A stretch of DNA of 64,000 nt. It comes from Clostridia bacterium (GTDB lineage: Bacteria > Bacillota > Clostridia > Oscillospirales > Ruminococcaceae). Made by a program: the position numbers and the translations under genes. The stretch spans positions 62,001-126,000 of the forward strand of contig RZZW01000003.1 of NCBI GenBank assembly GCA_009929695.1, written 5' to 3'. Under the pieces are notes generated by a model. The model was not told the DNA's origin. It saw nothing but the letters and a program-made list of their open reading frames with translations, and made no database searches. Shown here one piece after another: positions 21,040 through 33,279 of this stretch (its first letter is position 1; each line of letters opens with the position of its first letter).

Positions 21040-21513
21040 ATGGGTTTGTTTGATAAAGTTAAAGGCATGATGGGCGTGCCCGACGATGAAGAGGACTACA
21101 GCTACGATGATTATCAGCAGGAGTCTGAGGAATACGAACAGCAGCCGTCAAACAACTATTCGCGTCAGACTGAAAGCGCTTCTTCACCCGATGAGACAAA
21201 GCGCAGCAACAAGGTTGTGAATATAAATTCGACCATGCAGCTTCAGGTGGTGCTTGTTAAGCCGGAGCGCTTTGACGATGCGTCGCAAATTGCGGATCAT
21301 CTCAATTCAAAACGCACAGTCGTGCTGAATTTGGAGGGAACTTCAAAAGAGGTCTCACGCCGTCTTGTAGACTTTTTGTCCGGCGTTGCATACGCAAATA
21401 ACGGCCAAATCAAGCGCATAGCCAACAGCACGTTCATCATCACACCGTATAACGTTGACCTCATGGGCGATTTGCTCGACGAACTTGAGAGCAACGGAGT
21501 GTTTTTCGGTTAA
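21040..21513 (+). CDS. sepF: Cell division protein SepF
   Basis: N-terminal amphipathic MGLFDKVKGMMG, acidic linker, SepF core (VVLNLEGTSKEVSRRLVDFLSGVAYANNG). Confidence 0.93.
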   Translation: MGLFDKVKGMMGVPDDEEDYSYDDYQQESEEYEQQPSNNYSRQTESASSPDETKRSNKVVNINSTMQLQVVLVKPERFDDASQIADHLNSKRTVVLNLEGTSKEVSRRLVDFLSGVAYANNGQIKRIANSTFIITPYNVDLMGDLLDELESNGVFFG

Positions 21514-22278
21514 GTGAGAGGTTATTTACCACCCCAAAATGACGACGAACGCTCCTTGCAAAAGAGAATAGTCGGGCTTGCTTCGCTGTGCGAAAAGACA
21601 GGCGCTGTAAAGACGACAGCCTTTTTAAACGACAGAGAACAAGAGCTTGCCGAGGCAGCGGCGAACAAATGCGGCTGTGGCAGCTTTGCATTTTTCGGCG
21701 GCTATGACGGCGCAGAGCGAAAGCAGATGTGCGTTTATCCGCAGGGCGACGAGCCTGTTTACGAGATTATTCCCATCGAAATAAGCGTAAAGGGCGCGTC
21801 TCAAAAGCTAACCCACAGAGATTATTTGGGCGCGCTCATGGCACTTGGCATAAAGCGCGAGTGTATAGGCGATATTATATTAAATGACAGCGGCGCTGTG
21901 CTTTTTTCGTCAAGCAAAATGTCAGATTTTATCTGCGAACAGCTTTTTGAAATAGGCAGATGCTCTGCGTCGGCAAATATATGCGACGTTCCGGCAAGTC
22001 TTGAAAGCGTTCAGGACGAGCAAATTTATACTGTAAATGTACCGTCCCTGCGACTTGACGCGGTGCTTGCGGCTATACTTAAATTAAGCCGTTCAGACGC
22101 GTCAAAGCTGATAGCTTCAAAATCAGTTATGATAAATCATGTTGAAATATCCTCTGCTCACGAGCAGATTTATGATGATGATATCTTCACCGTGAGGGGT
22201 AAGGGCAAATTTAAAATAATAGAAACTCAAGGGCGCAGCAAAAAAGGAAGAATTTTTGTCGCGTACCGTCAATTCTGA
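21514..22278 (+). CDS. YlmH family S4 RNA-binding protein
   Basis: Position between sepF and divIVA; C-terminal S4 domain (LRLDAVLAAILKLSRSDASKLI). Confidence 0.88.
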   Translation: MRGYLPPQNDDERSLQKRIVGLASLCEKTGAVKTTAFLNDREQELAEAAANKCGCGSFAFFGGYDGAERKQMCVYPQGDEPVYEIIPIEISVKGASQKLTHRDYLGALMALGIKRECIGDIILNDSGAVLFSSSKMSDFICEQLFEIGRCSASANICDVPASLESVQDEQIYTVNVPSLRLDAVLAAILKLSRSDASKLIASKSVMINHVEISSAHEQIYDDDIFTVRGKGKFKIIETQGRSKKGRIFVAYRQF

Positions 22279-22297
22279 CAGGGAGGGGTATTGCTCA

Positions 22298-22972
22298 ATG
22301 ATATCTTCACAGGATATTCAAAACGTTACCTTTGAAAAAGCGATGCGTGGCTACCGCACAGACGAGGTGGACGAGTATCTTGCAAAAATAGCGACAGAGC
22401 TTGATGCAATGGCGACAGCAAAAGCCGAAATGGAGAAAAAACTCTACATTTTAGCCGAGAAAGTCGACCAGTACAGACAGGACGAGGAAACGCTTAAAAC
22501 AGCACTGTTGAACGCCCAGCGTCTCGGTGAAACCGTTGTTTACGAGGCAAAACAAAAGGCGGAGACAATTGTATACGAGGCTACAAGCAAGGCAAGCCAA
22601 GCGACAGAGGAAGCAGCTTCAAGAGTTGCGCAGGAAGAAATGGCGCTTGTTAAGCTTCAAGCCGAGGTCACTCGCTTTAAAAACGACGTGCTGAACCTTT
22701 ATAAACAACACATCGAATGCTTGAGCGCCATACCCGAAGTCGAGAGCGACAAGCTTGCCGCGAGAAGAGCTTCAGCGCAAAATCGCATTAAAAATGAACA
22801 ATTGAAAAAAGACGAGGCAGTCGCCGCGTCAGCGCTTGACGAGACATCATATAAAGAGGAAGCCACAGTCAGCGCCTCCGCTCCAATGCAAATGCAAGCC
22901 CCCGAGGCACAGAGCGAAAAAGCGCCTGCACCAATGTTCGACAACTATCAGGGTATACGTTTCGACGATTAA
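22298..22972 (+). CDS. divIVA: DivIVA-domain cell division/septation protein
   Basis: ISSQDIQNVTFEKAMRGYRTDEVDEYL; ATG at 22298 after GGGAGGGG. Confidence 0.93.
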   Translation: MISSQDIQNVTFEKAMRGYRTDEVDEYLAKIATELDAMATAKAEMEKKLYILAEKVDQYRQDEETLKTALLNAQRLGETVVYEAKQKAETIVYEATSKASQATEEAASRVAQEEMALVKLQAEVTRFKNDVLNLYKQHIECLSAIPEVESDKLAARRASAQNRIKNEQLKKDEAVAASALDETSYKEEATVSASAPMQMQAPEAQSEKAPAPMFDNYQGIRFDD

Positions 22973-23048
22973 CTACAAAATAATTAAACAAGCGACGTTT
23001 TATTTAAAGCGCCGCTGTTTTGATTTTATACAGAAAAGAGGACAACAC

Positions 23049-23543
23049 TTGCTTTTTACAATAGTTGTGTCGGCGCTGCTAATAGCGGCGGATCAGTTCA
23101 CAAAATTTCTTGCGGTGACATATCTTGCGCCTGTGGGGACAATGCCGCTTATCCCTGGCGTTATGCAGCTTCAGTTTATATTAAACGACGGCATGGCTTT
23201 CAGCATGCTTTCGGGCAACAGATGGTTTCTTGTGACGGTCACAGGCATTGCGCTCGTTGCTCTTTTAATTTATCTGCTTTTCAGGCGGCCTAAAAACAAG
23301 CTTGAATATTTTGCGTGGCTGCTCATTTTATCGGGCGGCATTGGCAACCTCATTGACAGAATTTTCAGCGGCTATGTCGTTGATTTTTTTGCCGTACAGT
23401 TTGTTCAATTTGCGGTGTTCAACGTGGCCGACTGCTACGTCACAATAGGCGCGGCAATGCTTATTATTTGGTTGATTTTCGGCGAAATTAAAGCGTATAG
23501 AGAAAAGAAAGCAAAGCTCGGAGATACAAATGAGGGCAATTGA
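23049..23543 (+). CDS. lspA: Signal peptidase II (lipoprotein signal peptidase)
   Basis: ADQFTK, GNLIDR, FNVADCYVTIGA; the longer ORF from 22836 overlaps divIVA, so the TTG at 23049 after AGAGGA is the more likely start. Confidence 0.92.
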   Translation: MLFTIVVSALLIAADQFTKFLAVTYLAPVGTMPLIPGVMQLQFILNDGMAFSMLSGNRWFLVTVTGIALVALLIYLLFRRPKNKLEYFAWLLILSGGIGNLIDRIFSGYVVDFFAVQFVQFAVFNVADCYVTIGAAMLIIWLIFGEIKAYREKKAKLGDTNEGN

Positions 23544-24453
23544 ATATATCGCGTGCGAGAGCGACGAGGGCTTGCGCTGTGACGCTGTTGCCGCGAGACA
23601 GTGCGAAATAACGCGCTCGTCTGTGCAGCAGCTTATCGCGAGCGGAAATGTCACCGTAAACGGAAAAACAGCTGCCAAAAGCTGCCGTATTTCGTCAGGC
23701 GATGTTATTTGCGTAAATATCCCCGACGCAAAAGAGGTCGATATCACTCCGCAGAATATACCGATTGAAATTGTATACGAGGACGACTATCTTCTCATAG
23801 TCAATAAGCCAAAGGGCATGGTGGTGCACCCCGCCGCCGGCAACCCCGACGGCACGCTTGTCAATGCGCTTATGTACCACTGCGAGGGCAGACTTTCGGG
23901 CATTAACGGCGAGCTTCGCCCCGGCATTGTGCACAGGATAGACAAGGACACAAGCGGCTTGCTCGTCGTCGCAAAGGATAACGACACACACGTAGCGCTG
24001 ACACAGCAATTTTCTGTTCACAGCATAACGAGGATGTACCACGCAATTGTTTACGGCGGCTTTAAGGACGACGAGGGCTTTGTAGAAGCGCCTATAGGCC
24101 GTCACCCCATCGACCGCAAGCGTATGGCGATAACCGAAAAAAACAGCAAATACGCTTACACCTCATATGAGGTGCTTGAGCGATATAACGGCTTTACGCA
24201 TGTTGCATTGCGGCTTAAAACAGGCAGAACGCATCAAATACGTGTGCACATGGCAAACATAGGCCATCCTGTCGCGGGCGACAGCGTTTACGGGCCCAAA
24301 AAATGCATCACGCAGCTTAACGGCCAATGCCTTCACGCAAAAACACTTGGCTTTATTCACCCCGCTACAAACGAATATGTCGAGTTTGACAGCGAGCTTC
24401 CCGATTATTTTACCGATTTTACAAAGACTTTACGTGCAAAGGATAACATTTAA
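23530..24453 (+). CDS. RluD-family 23S rRNA pseudouridine synthase
   Basis: S4 domain, RIDKDTSGLLVVAKDN, GRTHQIRVHMANIGHPVAGD. Confidence 0.94.
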   Translation: MRAIEYIACESDEGLRCDAVAARQCEITRSSVQQLIASGNVTVNGKTAAKSCRISSGDVICVNIPDAKEVDITPQNIPIEIVYEDDYLLIVNKPKGMVVHPAAGNPDGTLVNALMYHCEGRLSGINGELRPGIVHRIDKDTSGLLVVAKDNDTHVALTQQFSVHSITRMYHAIVYGGFKDDEGFVEAPIGRHPIDRKRMAITEKNSKYAYTSYEVLERYNGFTHVALRLKTGRTHQIRVHMANIGHPVAGDSVYGPKKCITQLNGQCLHAKTLGFIHPATNEYVEFDSELPDYFTDFTKTLRAKDNI

Positions 24454-25274
24454 TGATAAACTCTATAAAGGACATACTTGTTGTATCTGATATGGATGGA
24501 ACCTTGCTCACGGCAAAAGAAGGTATTCCAAATTGCAACATTGAGACGATAAACCTTTTTTGCAAATTAGGCGGGCGCTTCACCGTTGCGACAGGCCGCA
24601 CGACGGAATCGGCAGGGCGATATTTTGACAAGCTCCATATAAATGCTCCCGCAATTTTATATGGAGGCGGCGTTATATATGATTATAACGAGAAAAAACG
24701 CCTCAAAAATGAAACTCTGCCAAAGGACGTAGCGCTAAGAGCAATTTTGGTGGTCATGGAAAAATTCCCTAGCATCGGCGTTGAAATAATGGGAGACAAC
24801 GGACGCATTTATGTTGTGCGCAGCAGCCATTACACGCACTACCACACATATTACGAAAAGCTTACATATACCTTGAGCAGCGTTGACGACATTCAGGCAG
24901 GGTGGAATAAAGTATTGTTTGCTTGCAACAACGAGACGCTTTTGCAGGTTGAGGAATTTCTTTCGCATGGCGATTATCTAGGCGTTTATTTTATAGCTAC
25001 AAATACAGTTTACTATGAAATCATGCCGAGTGGAGTCTCTAAGGGTAACGCGCTGAATGAGCTTGCCGAATATCTTGATATCCCGCGCGAAAACGTGTAT
25101 GCTATAGGTGACTATTATAACGACGTTGAGCTTTTAAACGCCGCAGGCCACGCCGTGGCAATGGGCAACGCGCCCGACGACGTTAAGGCAATCGCCGACG
25201 AAGTGACCGACACCTGCTTAAACGGCGGCGTTGGACAGTTTATTTATAAGCTTATAAGCAAATATTCACAATGA
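24453..25274 (+). CDS. Cof-type HAD-IIB family hydrolase
   Basis: [59 protein letters not shown]. Confidence 0.93.
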   Translation: MINSIKDILVVSDMDGTLLTAKEGIPNCNIETINLFCKLGGRFTVATGRTTESAGRYFDKLHINAPAILYGGGVIYDYNEKKRLKNETLPKDVALRAILVVMEKFPSIGVEIMGDNGRIYVVRSSHYTHYHTYYEKLTYTLSSVDDIQAGWNKVLFACNNETLLQVEEFLSHGDYLGVYFIATNTVYYEIMPSGVSKGNALNELAEYLDIPRENVYAIGDYYNDVELLNAAGHAVAMGNAPDDVKAIADEVTDTCLNGGVGQFIYKLISKYSQ

Positions 25275-25600
25275 ATACAAGAAGCTACAAATTTATATTT
25301 ATCGCGGCGTGCGTTATTGCGCTCGCGGTAATTGCGCTCACTCTGCCGCCTGTTTTCAGCTATGGCTTTGGCAGTCAGGGCGAAATTGCCCACAGCGCTG
25401 CGCAGAGCGATAAAATAAATATAAACACCGCCGTTGCCGCCGAGCTTATGTGTCTTGACGGCATAGGCGAGGTAAAGGCGCAGCGGATAATTGATTACCG
25501 CGCTGCTAACGGTGATTTTGCAAGCGTTGACGAGCTTGTGAACATAGATGGGTTTTCTGAAAAAACAGTTGATGCAATACGCGGTAATCTCTGCGTATGA
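25271..25600 (+). CDS. ComEA-like helix-hairpin-helix protein
   Basis: N-terminal TM plus [41 protein letters not shown]. Confidence 0.85.
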   Translation: MNTRSYKFIFIAACVIALAVIALTLPPVFSYGFGSQGEIAHSAAQSDKININTAVAAELMCLDGIGEVKAQRIIDYRAANGDFASVDELVNIDGFSEKTVDAIRGNLCV

Positions 25601-25626
25601 TTATATAATAAAGTGAGTTGTCAATT

Positions 25627-27933
25627 ATGAAACCTGAATGTAATCCGGATATTTTCATCAACAGAGAGCTTAGCTGGCTCGAATTTAACCTGCGCGTGCT
25701 CGATTTGGCAAAGGACAAAACTGTCCCGCTCGGCGAGCAGCTTAAATTCGCGTCGATTTACGCAAGCAATCTTGAAGAATTTTTCATGGTGCGCGTAGGC
25801 TCTCTTTATGACCGCACACTTTTGAAGGAAACCGAGACGGAAAACAAAACAGGCATGACAGCGACGCAGCAACTTGACGCCATAATGCCGCGCGTGCGTG
25901 AATTGCAGCACCGCTGTGACAAAATTATGGCGAAGCTGTACGACTGCACCGATAAAATCGGCTACCGCAAGGTCGATTTTACAAAGCTTACAAAAACGCA
26001 AAATCAGTTTTGGAAAACATATTTCCTGAAAGAACTTTTCCCTGTGCTATCGCCGCAGGTCATCGACAGACGCCACCCGTTTCCGTTTTTGCGAAGCGGC
26101 GAGGTTTACGTCGGCACAATGATAAAAAATAAAAATTCAATACAAAGCTCGTTCGGGCTTATCCCCGTCAGTGGACAGTACGGCCGCATAGTGTTTGTGC
26201 CGACGGACGACGGCAAGGTGGAATTTGCGCTCACAGAGGAAATAATTCTGCATTACGCCGACCTTGTTTTCGGTAAAAAGAGCCTTCAATGCCGCTGCCT
26301 GTTTAAAGTCACACGCAACGCCGATATAACAGTTGACGAGGGCATGTTTGATCACGATATTGATTACCGCGCCGTCATGAGCGAGCTTTTGCGAAAGCGC
26401 CGCAAGCTTGCCGCAGTGCGCTTACTCGTCTCGTCAAAAGCGCCGCTTGAGATTGTAAATCTGCTTTGTGAAAAGCTGCTTTTGCCGCCAAATCAGGTGT
26501 TTGAGCAGACTTCGCCCATGGATATGTCGATAGGCTTTAAGCTCTCTGCCCGCATTGCGCAGGACGTTGTAAACGCGGCGCAGTTTTATCCCGCGCGCCG
26601 TCCTGTCGCTCCGGCGGCTGATTTCAAGCTGTCCGAGGTTGTCAAGCAGCGCGATGTGCTCATACAATATCCGTATCAGAGCATGCGCCCGTTTATTTAC
26701 ATGCTCAACGAAGCCGCGTCAGACCCCGACGTCATAAGCATAAAAATGACGCTTTACAGAGTTGCGCACGATTCTAAAATCATCGAAGCTCTCATGTCCG
26801 CCGCCGAAAACGGCAAGGAGGTCGTGACGATAGTCGAGCTTCGCGCCCGCTTTGACGAGCAGAATAACATCGACTTTTCAAAGCAGCTTGAAGAGGCCGG
26901 CTGCACTGTAATTTACGGCTTTCAAGACTATAAGGTTCATTCAAAGCTGTGCCTTATCACAAAGAAAACAAGCAAAGGTCTTGAATACATAACGCAGATT
27001 GGCACAGGCAATTACAACGAAAAAACGTCAGAGCAGTACACTGACCTCTCATATGTCACATCAAGCCAAGCTATAGGTGAGGAACTTGCGGGCGTGTTCA
27101 ACAACCTCGCGATGGAGCGCCTGACAGAGTCAACAAGCTATTTGCTCGTCGCGCCGCTTTGCTTTAAAAGCGTGCTGATGGCCGAAATGGACGCCGAAAT
27201 TGCCGCTAAAAAGGCGGGCAAGCCGTCGTCAATAATCATAAAATGCAACTCGATAAGCGACAAGGAAATCATCGAAAAGATAAGCGAGGCATCCTGCGTG
27301 GGCGTGCACGTGTACATGATAGTGCGCGGCATATGCTGCATAAAGGCGGGGTTGCCGGGGCTTACGGAGAACGTGACGGTGAGAAGTATCGTCGGGCGCT
27401 ACCTTGAGCACGGGCGCATTTACGCGTTTGGAAATACGGATAATCTTCGCATTTACATAGCGTCAGGCGACTTTCTCACGCGCAACACACAGCGACGCGT
27501 TGAAGCCGGCGTGCGCATAACAGATAAGCACATACAAGACGAGCTTATTCAAACTCTGCGCTTGCAGCTAAAAGACACAGTCAACGCCCGCGAAATGCAG
27601 CCTGACGGAAGCTATGTCAAGGTGAAGCCCGCAGACGACGCGCCTGCCGTTGACAGTCAGCTTCAAATGTATCAAACAGCCGCGAGCATTTGGCCGCATA
27701 TTGAAGCGCCAAAAGCGCCTGCTGAACCGCAGCTAAAGGCAAAGCCTGTTGCGGAGACAAAGCATACTTTAACGGCGGATGTGGCTAAAGCAGCCGTTCA
27801 AGGCGCATGCACCACAGCGGCAAAGCTGTCCGAAGCCGCCGTGAGAGCGTCTCGCGTAAAGGCACGCAAGGTATCAAAGCCGCGCGCATGTTCAAGAATT
27901 TTTGATATAATAGACGGCTTTCTTAAAAAGTAA
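25627..27933 (+). CDS. ppk1: Polyphosphate kinase 1
   Basis: NRELSWLEFNLRVL, KMTLYRVAHDSKIIEALMSAAENGKEV, HSKLCLI, TGNYNEKTSEQYTDLS; extra C-terminal tail. Confidence 0.96.
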   Translation: MKPECNPDIFINRELSWLEFNLRVLDLAKDKTVPLGEQLKFASIYASNLEEFFMVRVGSLYDRTLLKETETENKTGMTATQQLDAIMPRVRELQHRCDKIMAKLYDCTDKIGYRKVDFTKLTKTQNQFWKTYFLKELFPVLSPQVIDRRHPFPFLRSGEVYVGTMIKNKNSIQSSFGLIPVSGQYGRIVFVPTDDGKVEFALTEEIILHYADLVFGKKSLQCRCLFKVTRNADITVDEGMFDHDIDYRAVMSELLRKRRKLAAVRLLVSSKAPLEIVNLLCEKLLLPPNQVFEQTSPMDMSIGFKLSARIAQDVVNAAQFYPARRPVAPAADFKLSEVVKQRDVLIQYPYQSMRPFIYMLNEAASDPDVISIKMTLYRVAHDSKIIEALMSAAENGKEVVTIVELRARFDEQNNIDFSKQLEEAGCTVIYGFQDYKVHSKLCLITKKTSKGLEYITQIGTGNYNEKTSEQYTDLSYVTSSQAIGEELAGVFNNLAMERLTESTSYLLVAPLCFKSVLMAEMDAEIAAKKAGKPSSIIIKCNSISDKEIIEKISEASCVGVHVYMIVRGICCIKAGLPGLTENVTVRSIVGRYLEHGRIYAFGNTDNLRIYIASGDFLTRNTQRRVEAGVRITDKHIQDELIQTLRLQLKDTVNAREMQPDGSYVKVKPADDAPAVDSQLQMYQTAASIWPHIEAPKAPAEPQLKAKPVAETKHTLTADVAKAAVQGACTTAAKLSEAAVRASRVKARKVSKPRACSRIFDIIDGFLKK

Positions 27934-27943
27934 TTTTAAATTA

Positions 27944-27983
27944 GGGGCTGATAAAGATGCAAAAAGTATCTTTATCAGCCCCC
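27944..27983. repeat. Stable hairpin downstream of ppk1 (terminator-like but without a U-tract)
   Basis: GGGGCTGATAAAGAT-gcaaaaagt-ATCTTTATCAGCCCC. Confidence 0.7.
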
Positions 27984-27984
27984 T

Positions 27985-28059
27985 TGTAATTCTGAGCGCA
28001 GCGAAGAATTTTTTGAGCGTAAGCAGATTTTAAGATTCTTCGCTGCGCTCAGAATTACA
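27985..28059. repeat. Family-A inverted-repeat element, copy A1
   Basis: TGTAATTCTGAGCGCAGCGAAGAAT ... ATTCTTCGCTGCGCTCAGAATTACA, 25-bp perfect arms. Confidence 0.9.
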
Positions 28060-28077
28060 GCCATTTATGCGTGGGCT

Positions 28078-28904
28078 GTGTTCTTTTTTGGACGCGCTGC
28101 GCATAATATCCACAAAAGGAGCGTTGTGCACATGTGGGAAAAACAGCAGGAAAGTACCCCTCAGCAGTGGCCTAAGCCGGTTGCTGAAAAGAAAAAGATT
28201 ACAGATAGCAAGCAGGGCAACACTCTTTTGCCTGTGCAGCTTATAATTTGCGCGCTTTTAATAGCCGCTGTTTTTGCGTGCAAAACGCTTACCCCCGACG
28301 TTTTCATCGAGGTGCAGACAGAATATAAAACGCTTGTCACAACAGGCGTAGATTATTCAGCAGAGACAGAGCTTATCCGCTTTGCGAGCGCGGGCGTAGA
28401 AAGCATACGCAGTAGCGCAAAGGGGATAGCCGACGGTTTGGCAGGCGGAGCGGGCGGCTCTTATAAAATAACAAAGCATGAAGTGCCAATCGGCGCAAGC
28501 CTTGACGCATATACGCTTAGAGAAGAAATGCTTTTGCCTGTCAGCGGCACGCTCACTTCGTCGTTTGGCTTTCGCGAAAACCCTGTTGACGGCGAGGACG
28601 ATTTTCACATGGGCGCAGATATCGCCGCAAATGAGGGCACGCCTGTGAAATGCGCACTGGACGGTCAAGTGTGCAAAACAGCGTCGTCGGCACTGCGCGG
28701 AAACTACATCATAGTGCGTCACAAAAACGGCTGCATGACGCTTTATCAGCACCTTTTATATTCATACGTCCGTGCCGGAGAAAACGTCTCACAAGGCGAC
28801 GTAATAGCCGCCGTCGGCAGCACAGGCTACGTCACAGGCCCGCATCTTCATTTTGAAATAATCTTAGACGGCGTGCGCGTTGACCCCGCGTATGCGCTTG
28901 ATTT

Positions 28905-28908
<4 letters not shown>
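28078..28908 (+). CDS. M23-family (LytM) membrane metallopeptidase, SpoIVFA-like by position
   Basis: N-terminal TM; SSFGFRENP, FHMGADIAA, GPHLHFEI; overlaps the following M50 gene; likely ATG at 28132. Confidence 0.8.
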
Positions 28909-31527
<2,619 letters not shown>

Positions 31528-31542
31528 GCAGGAGGGAATATA

Positions 31543-31812
31543 ATGGAAATTGATGTAAAGCATATCGCAAAGCTTGCTATGCTTAGGTTTTCAGACGACG
31601 AGGTTTCGGCGTTTGAAAAGGAATTTGAAGGCATAGTGAAAATGGTGGAAAATCTGCCCAATATCGAGAGCGCAAGCACCTTGCTTGAAGCCGACAACCT
31701 TATGACGCTGCGCGAGGACGAGGTCGTGCCGTCATACCCACGCGACGAGCTTATGCAAAACGTGCCCGTAAAATCAAACGGCAGCATAGTTGTGCCAAAA
31801 ACTGTAGATTAA
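31543..31812 (+). CDS. gatC: Asp-tRNA(Asn)/Glu-tRNA(Gln) amidotransferase subunit C
   Basis: VKHIAKLAMLRFSDDEVSAFEKEFEGIV; LREDEV; followed by gatA and gatB. Confidence 0.95.
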   Translation: MEIDVKHIAKLAMLRFSDDEVSAFEKEFEGIVKMVENLPNIESASTLLEADNLMTLREDEVVPSYPRDELMQNVPVKSNGSIVVPKTVD

Positions 31813-31824
31813 AGGAGTATCGAC

Positions 31825-33279
31825 ATGGAGCTTTATAAAAAAACCGCCGCCGAGCTTTCTTTAATGCTAAAAAATAAAGAAGTTTCGGCAAAAGAAATCG
31901 CGCAGAGCACAATTGAAAGAATTGAAAAAACAGATAAAGACATCGACGCGTTTTTGACTGTCACCGCTGAAAACGCACTTAAAAAGGCGCAGGGAATCGA
32001 CGATAAAATAGCCGCAGGTGAGGCGCTCGGCGCACTTGCGGGCATACCTGTCGCGATTAAAGACAACATATGCACAAAGGACGTAAAGACAACCTGTGCG
32101 TCAAAAATGCTTGAAAGCTTTGTGCCACCGTATAACGCAACTGTAATCCAAAAGCTTGACGCTGCGGGCGCAGTTATCCCGGGCAAGGTGAACATGGACG
32201 AGTTCGCAATGGGTTCGTCGTGCGAAAATTCGGCGTTTAAGACGACCAAAAACCCGTGGGATCTATCTCGCGTGCCTGGTGGTTCATCGGGCGGCAGTGC
32301 CGCTTGCGTTGCGGCGTGTGAAGTGCCGCTTTCGCTCGGAAGCGACACCGGCGGGTCTATCCGCTGCCCTGCGGCATATTGCGGCGTTGTCGGCTTAAAG
32401 CCTACATATGGCGCTGTCTCGCGCTTCGGGCTTGTCGCTTTCGCGTCCTCGCTAGACCAAATCGGCCCATTTGCACGCACTGTTGACGACATCGCCATGC
32501 TGTTTTCGGCAATATGCGGCAGCGATAAAATGCACGACGCAACAAGCAAGGACTACGCGTTTAACGGCGTGCAAAGCACAGATTGCAAGGGTTTACGCAT
32601 CGGTGTGCCAAAGGAATATTTTGGCAAGGGCATAAGCGAGCCTGTGCAAAAATCAGTGCTTGCCGCCATTGAAAAATATAGAGCGATGGGCGCGGAAATA
32701 AAAGAAATTTCGCTTCCGTCAACAGACTACGCGCTGTCCGCCTACTACATTATTTCATCGGCCGAAGCGTCCTCAAACCTAGCTCGTTACGACGGCGTAA
32801 AGTATGGCTATTCAGGCAACCGCGAGGGCAATTTGCATGAATTGTACATCTCAACGCGCAGTGCCGCGTTCGGCAAAGAGGTCAAGCGCCGCATAATGCT
32901 TGGCACGTACGTGCTTTCAAGCGGATATTACGACGCATATTACAAGCGCGCAAAAATGCTTCAACGCATGATTGGGCAGGAATTTACGACAGCTTTTGAA
33001 GGCTGTGACGTTATAATCGCGCCTGTCACGCCAACAACGGCGTTTAAGCTTGGCGAAAAAACAAGCGACCCGCTTGAAATGTATGCGGCTGACATCTGCA
33101 CCGTAACTGTAAATATCGCAGGCTTGCCCGCGATAAGCATTCCATGTGGCGAGGACGAAAACGGCATGCCTATAGGTATGCAGATAATCGGCGCAAAATT
33201 CAGCGAAAGCAAGCTGCTCGGCGTGGCAAAATGCTACGAGACGGCAGTCGGCGGCTTTAAAGTAAAGGAGATGGCATAA
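31825..33279 (+). CDS. gatA: Asp-tRNA(Asn)/Glu-tRNA(Gln) amidotransferase subunit A
   Basis: Amidase signature [27 protein letters not shown]. Confidence 0.97.
   Translation: MELYKKTAAELSLMLKNKEVSAKEIAQSTIERIEKTDKDIDAFLTVTAENALKKAQGIDDKIAAGEALGALAGIPVAIKDNICTKDVKTTCASKMLESFVPPYNATVIQKLDAAGAVIPGKVNMDEFAMGSSCENSAFKTTKNPWDLSRVPGGSSGGSAACVAACEVPLSLGSDTGGSIRCPAAYCGVVGLKPTYGAVSRFGLVAFASSLDQIGPFARTVDDIAMLFSAICGSDKMHDATSKDYAFNGVQSTDCKGLRIGVPKEYFGKGISEPVQKSVLAAIEKYRAMGAEIKEISLPSTDYALSAYYIISSAEASSNLARYDGVKYGYSGNREGNLHELYISTRSAAFGKEVKRRIMLGTYVLSSGYYDAYYKRAKMLQRMIGQEFTTAFEGCDVIIAPVTPTTAFKLGEKTSDPLEMYAADICTVTVNIAGLPAISIPCGEDENGMPIGMQIIGAKFSESKLLGVAKCYETAVGGFKVKEMA

Noticed and set aside
22836-23048. Long upstream extension of lspA overlapping divIVA
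   Set aside because: The frame is open but basic and low in coding character; the TTG at 23049 with an upstream AGAGGA fits a signal peptidase II N-terminus.
31833-32549. 238-aa minus-strand ORF inside gatA (similar cases at 29619-30218, 30609-31394 and 56382-57098)
   Set aside because: Antisense shadow ORFs of conserved genes.
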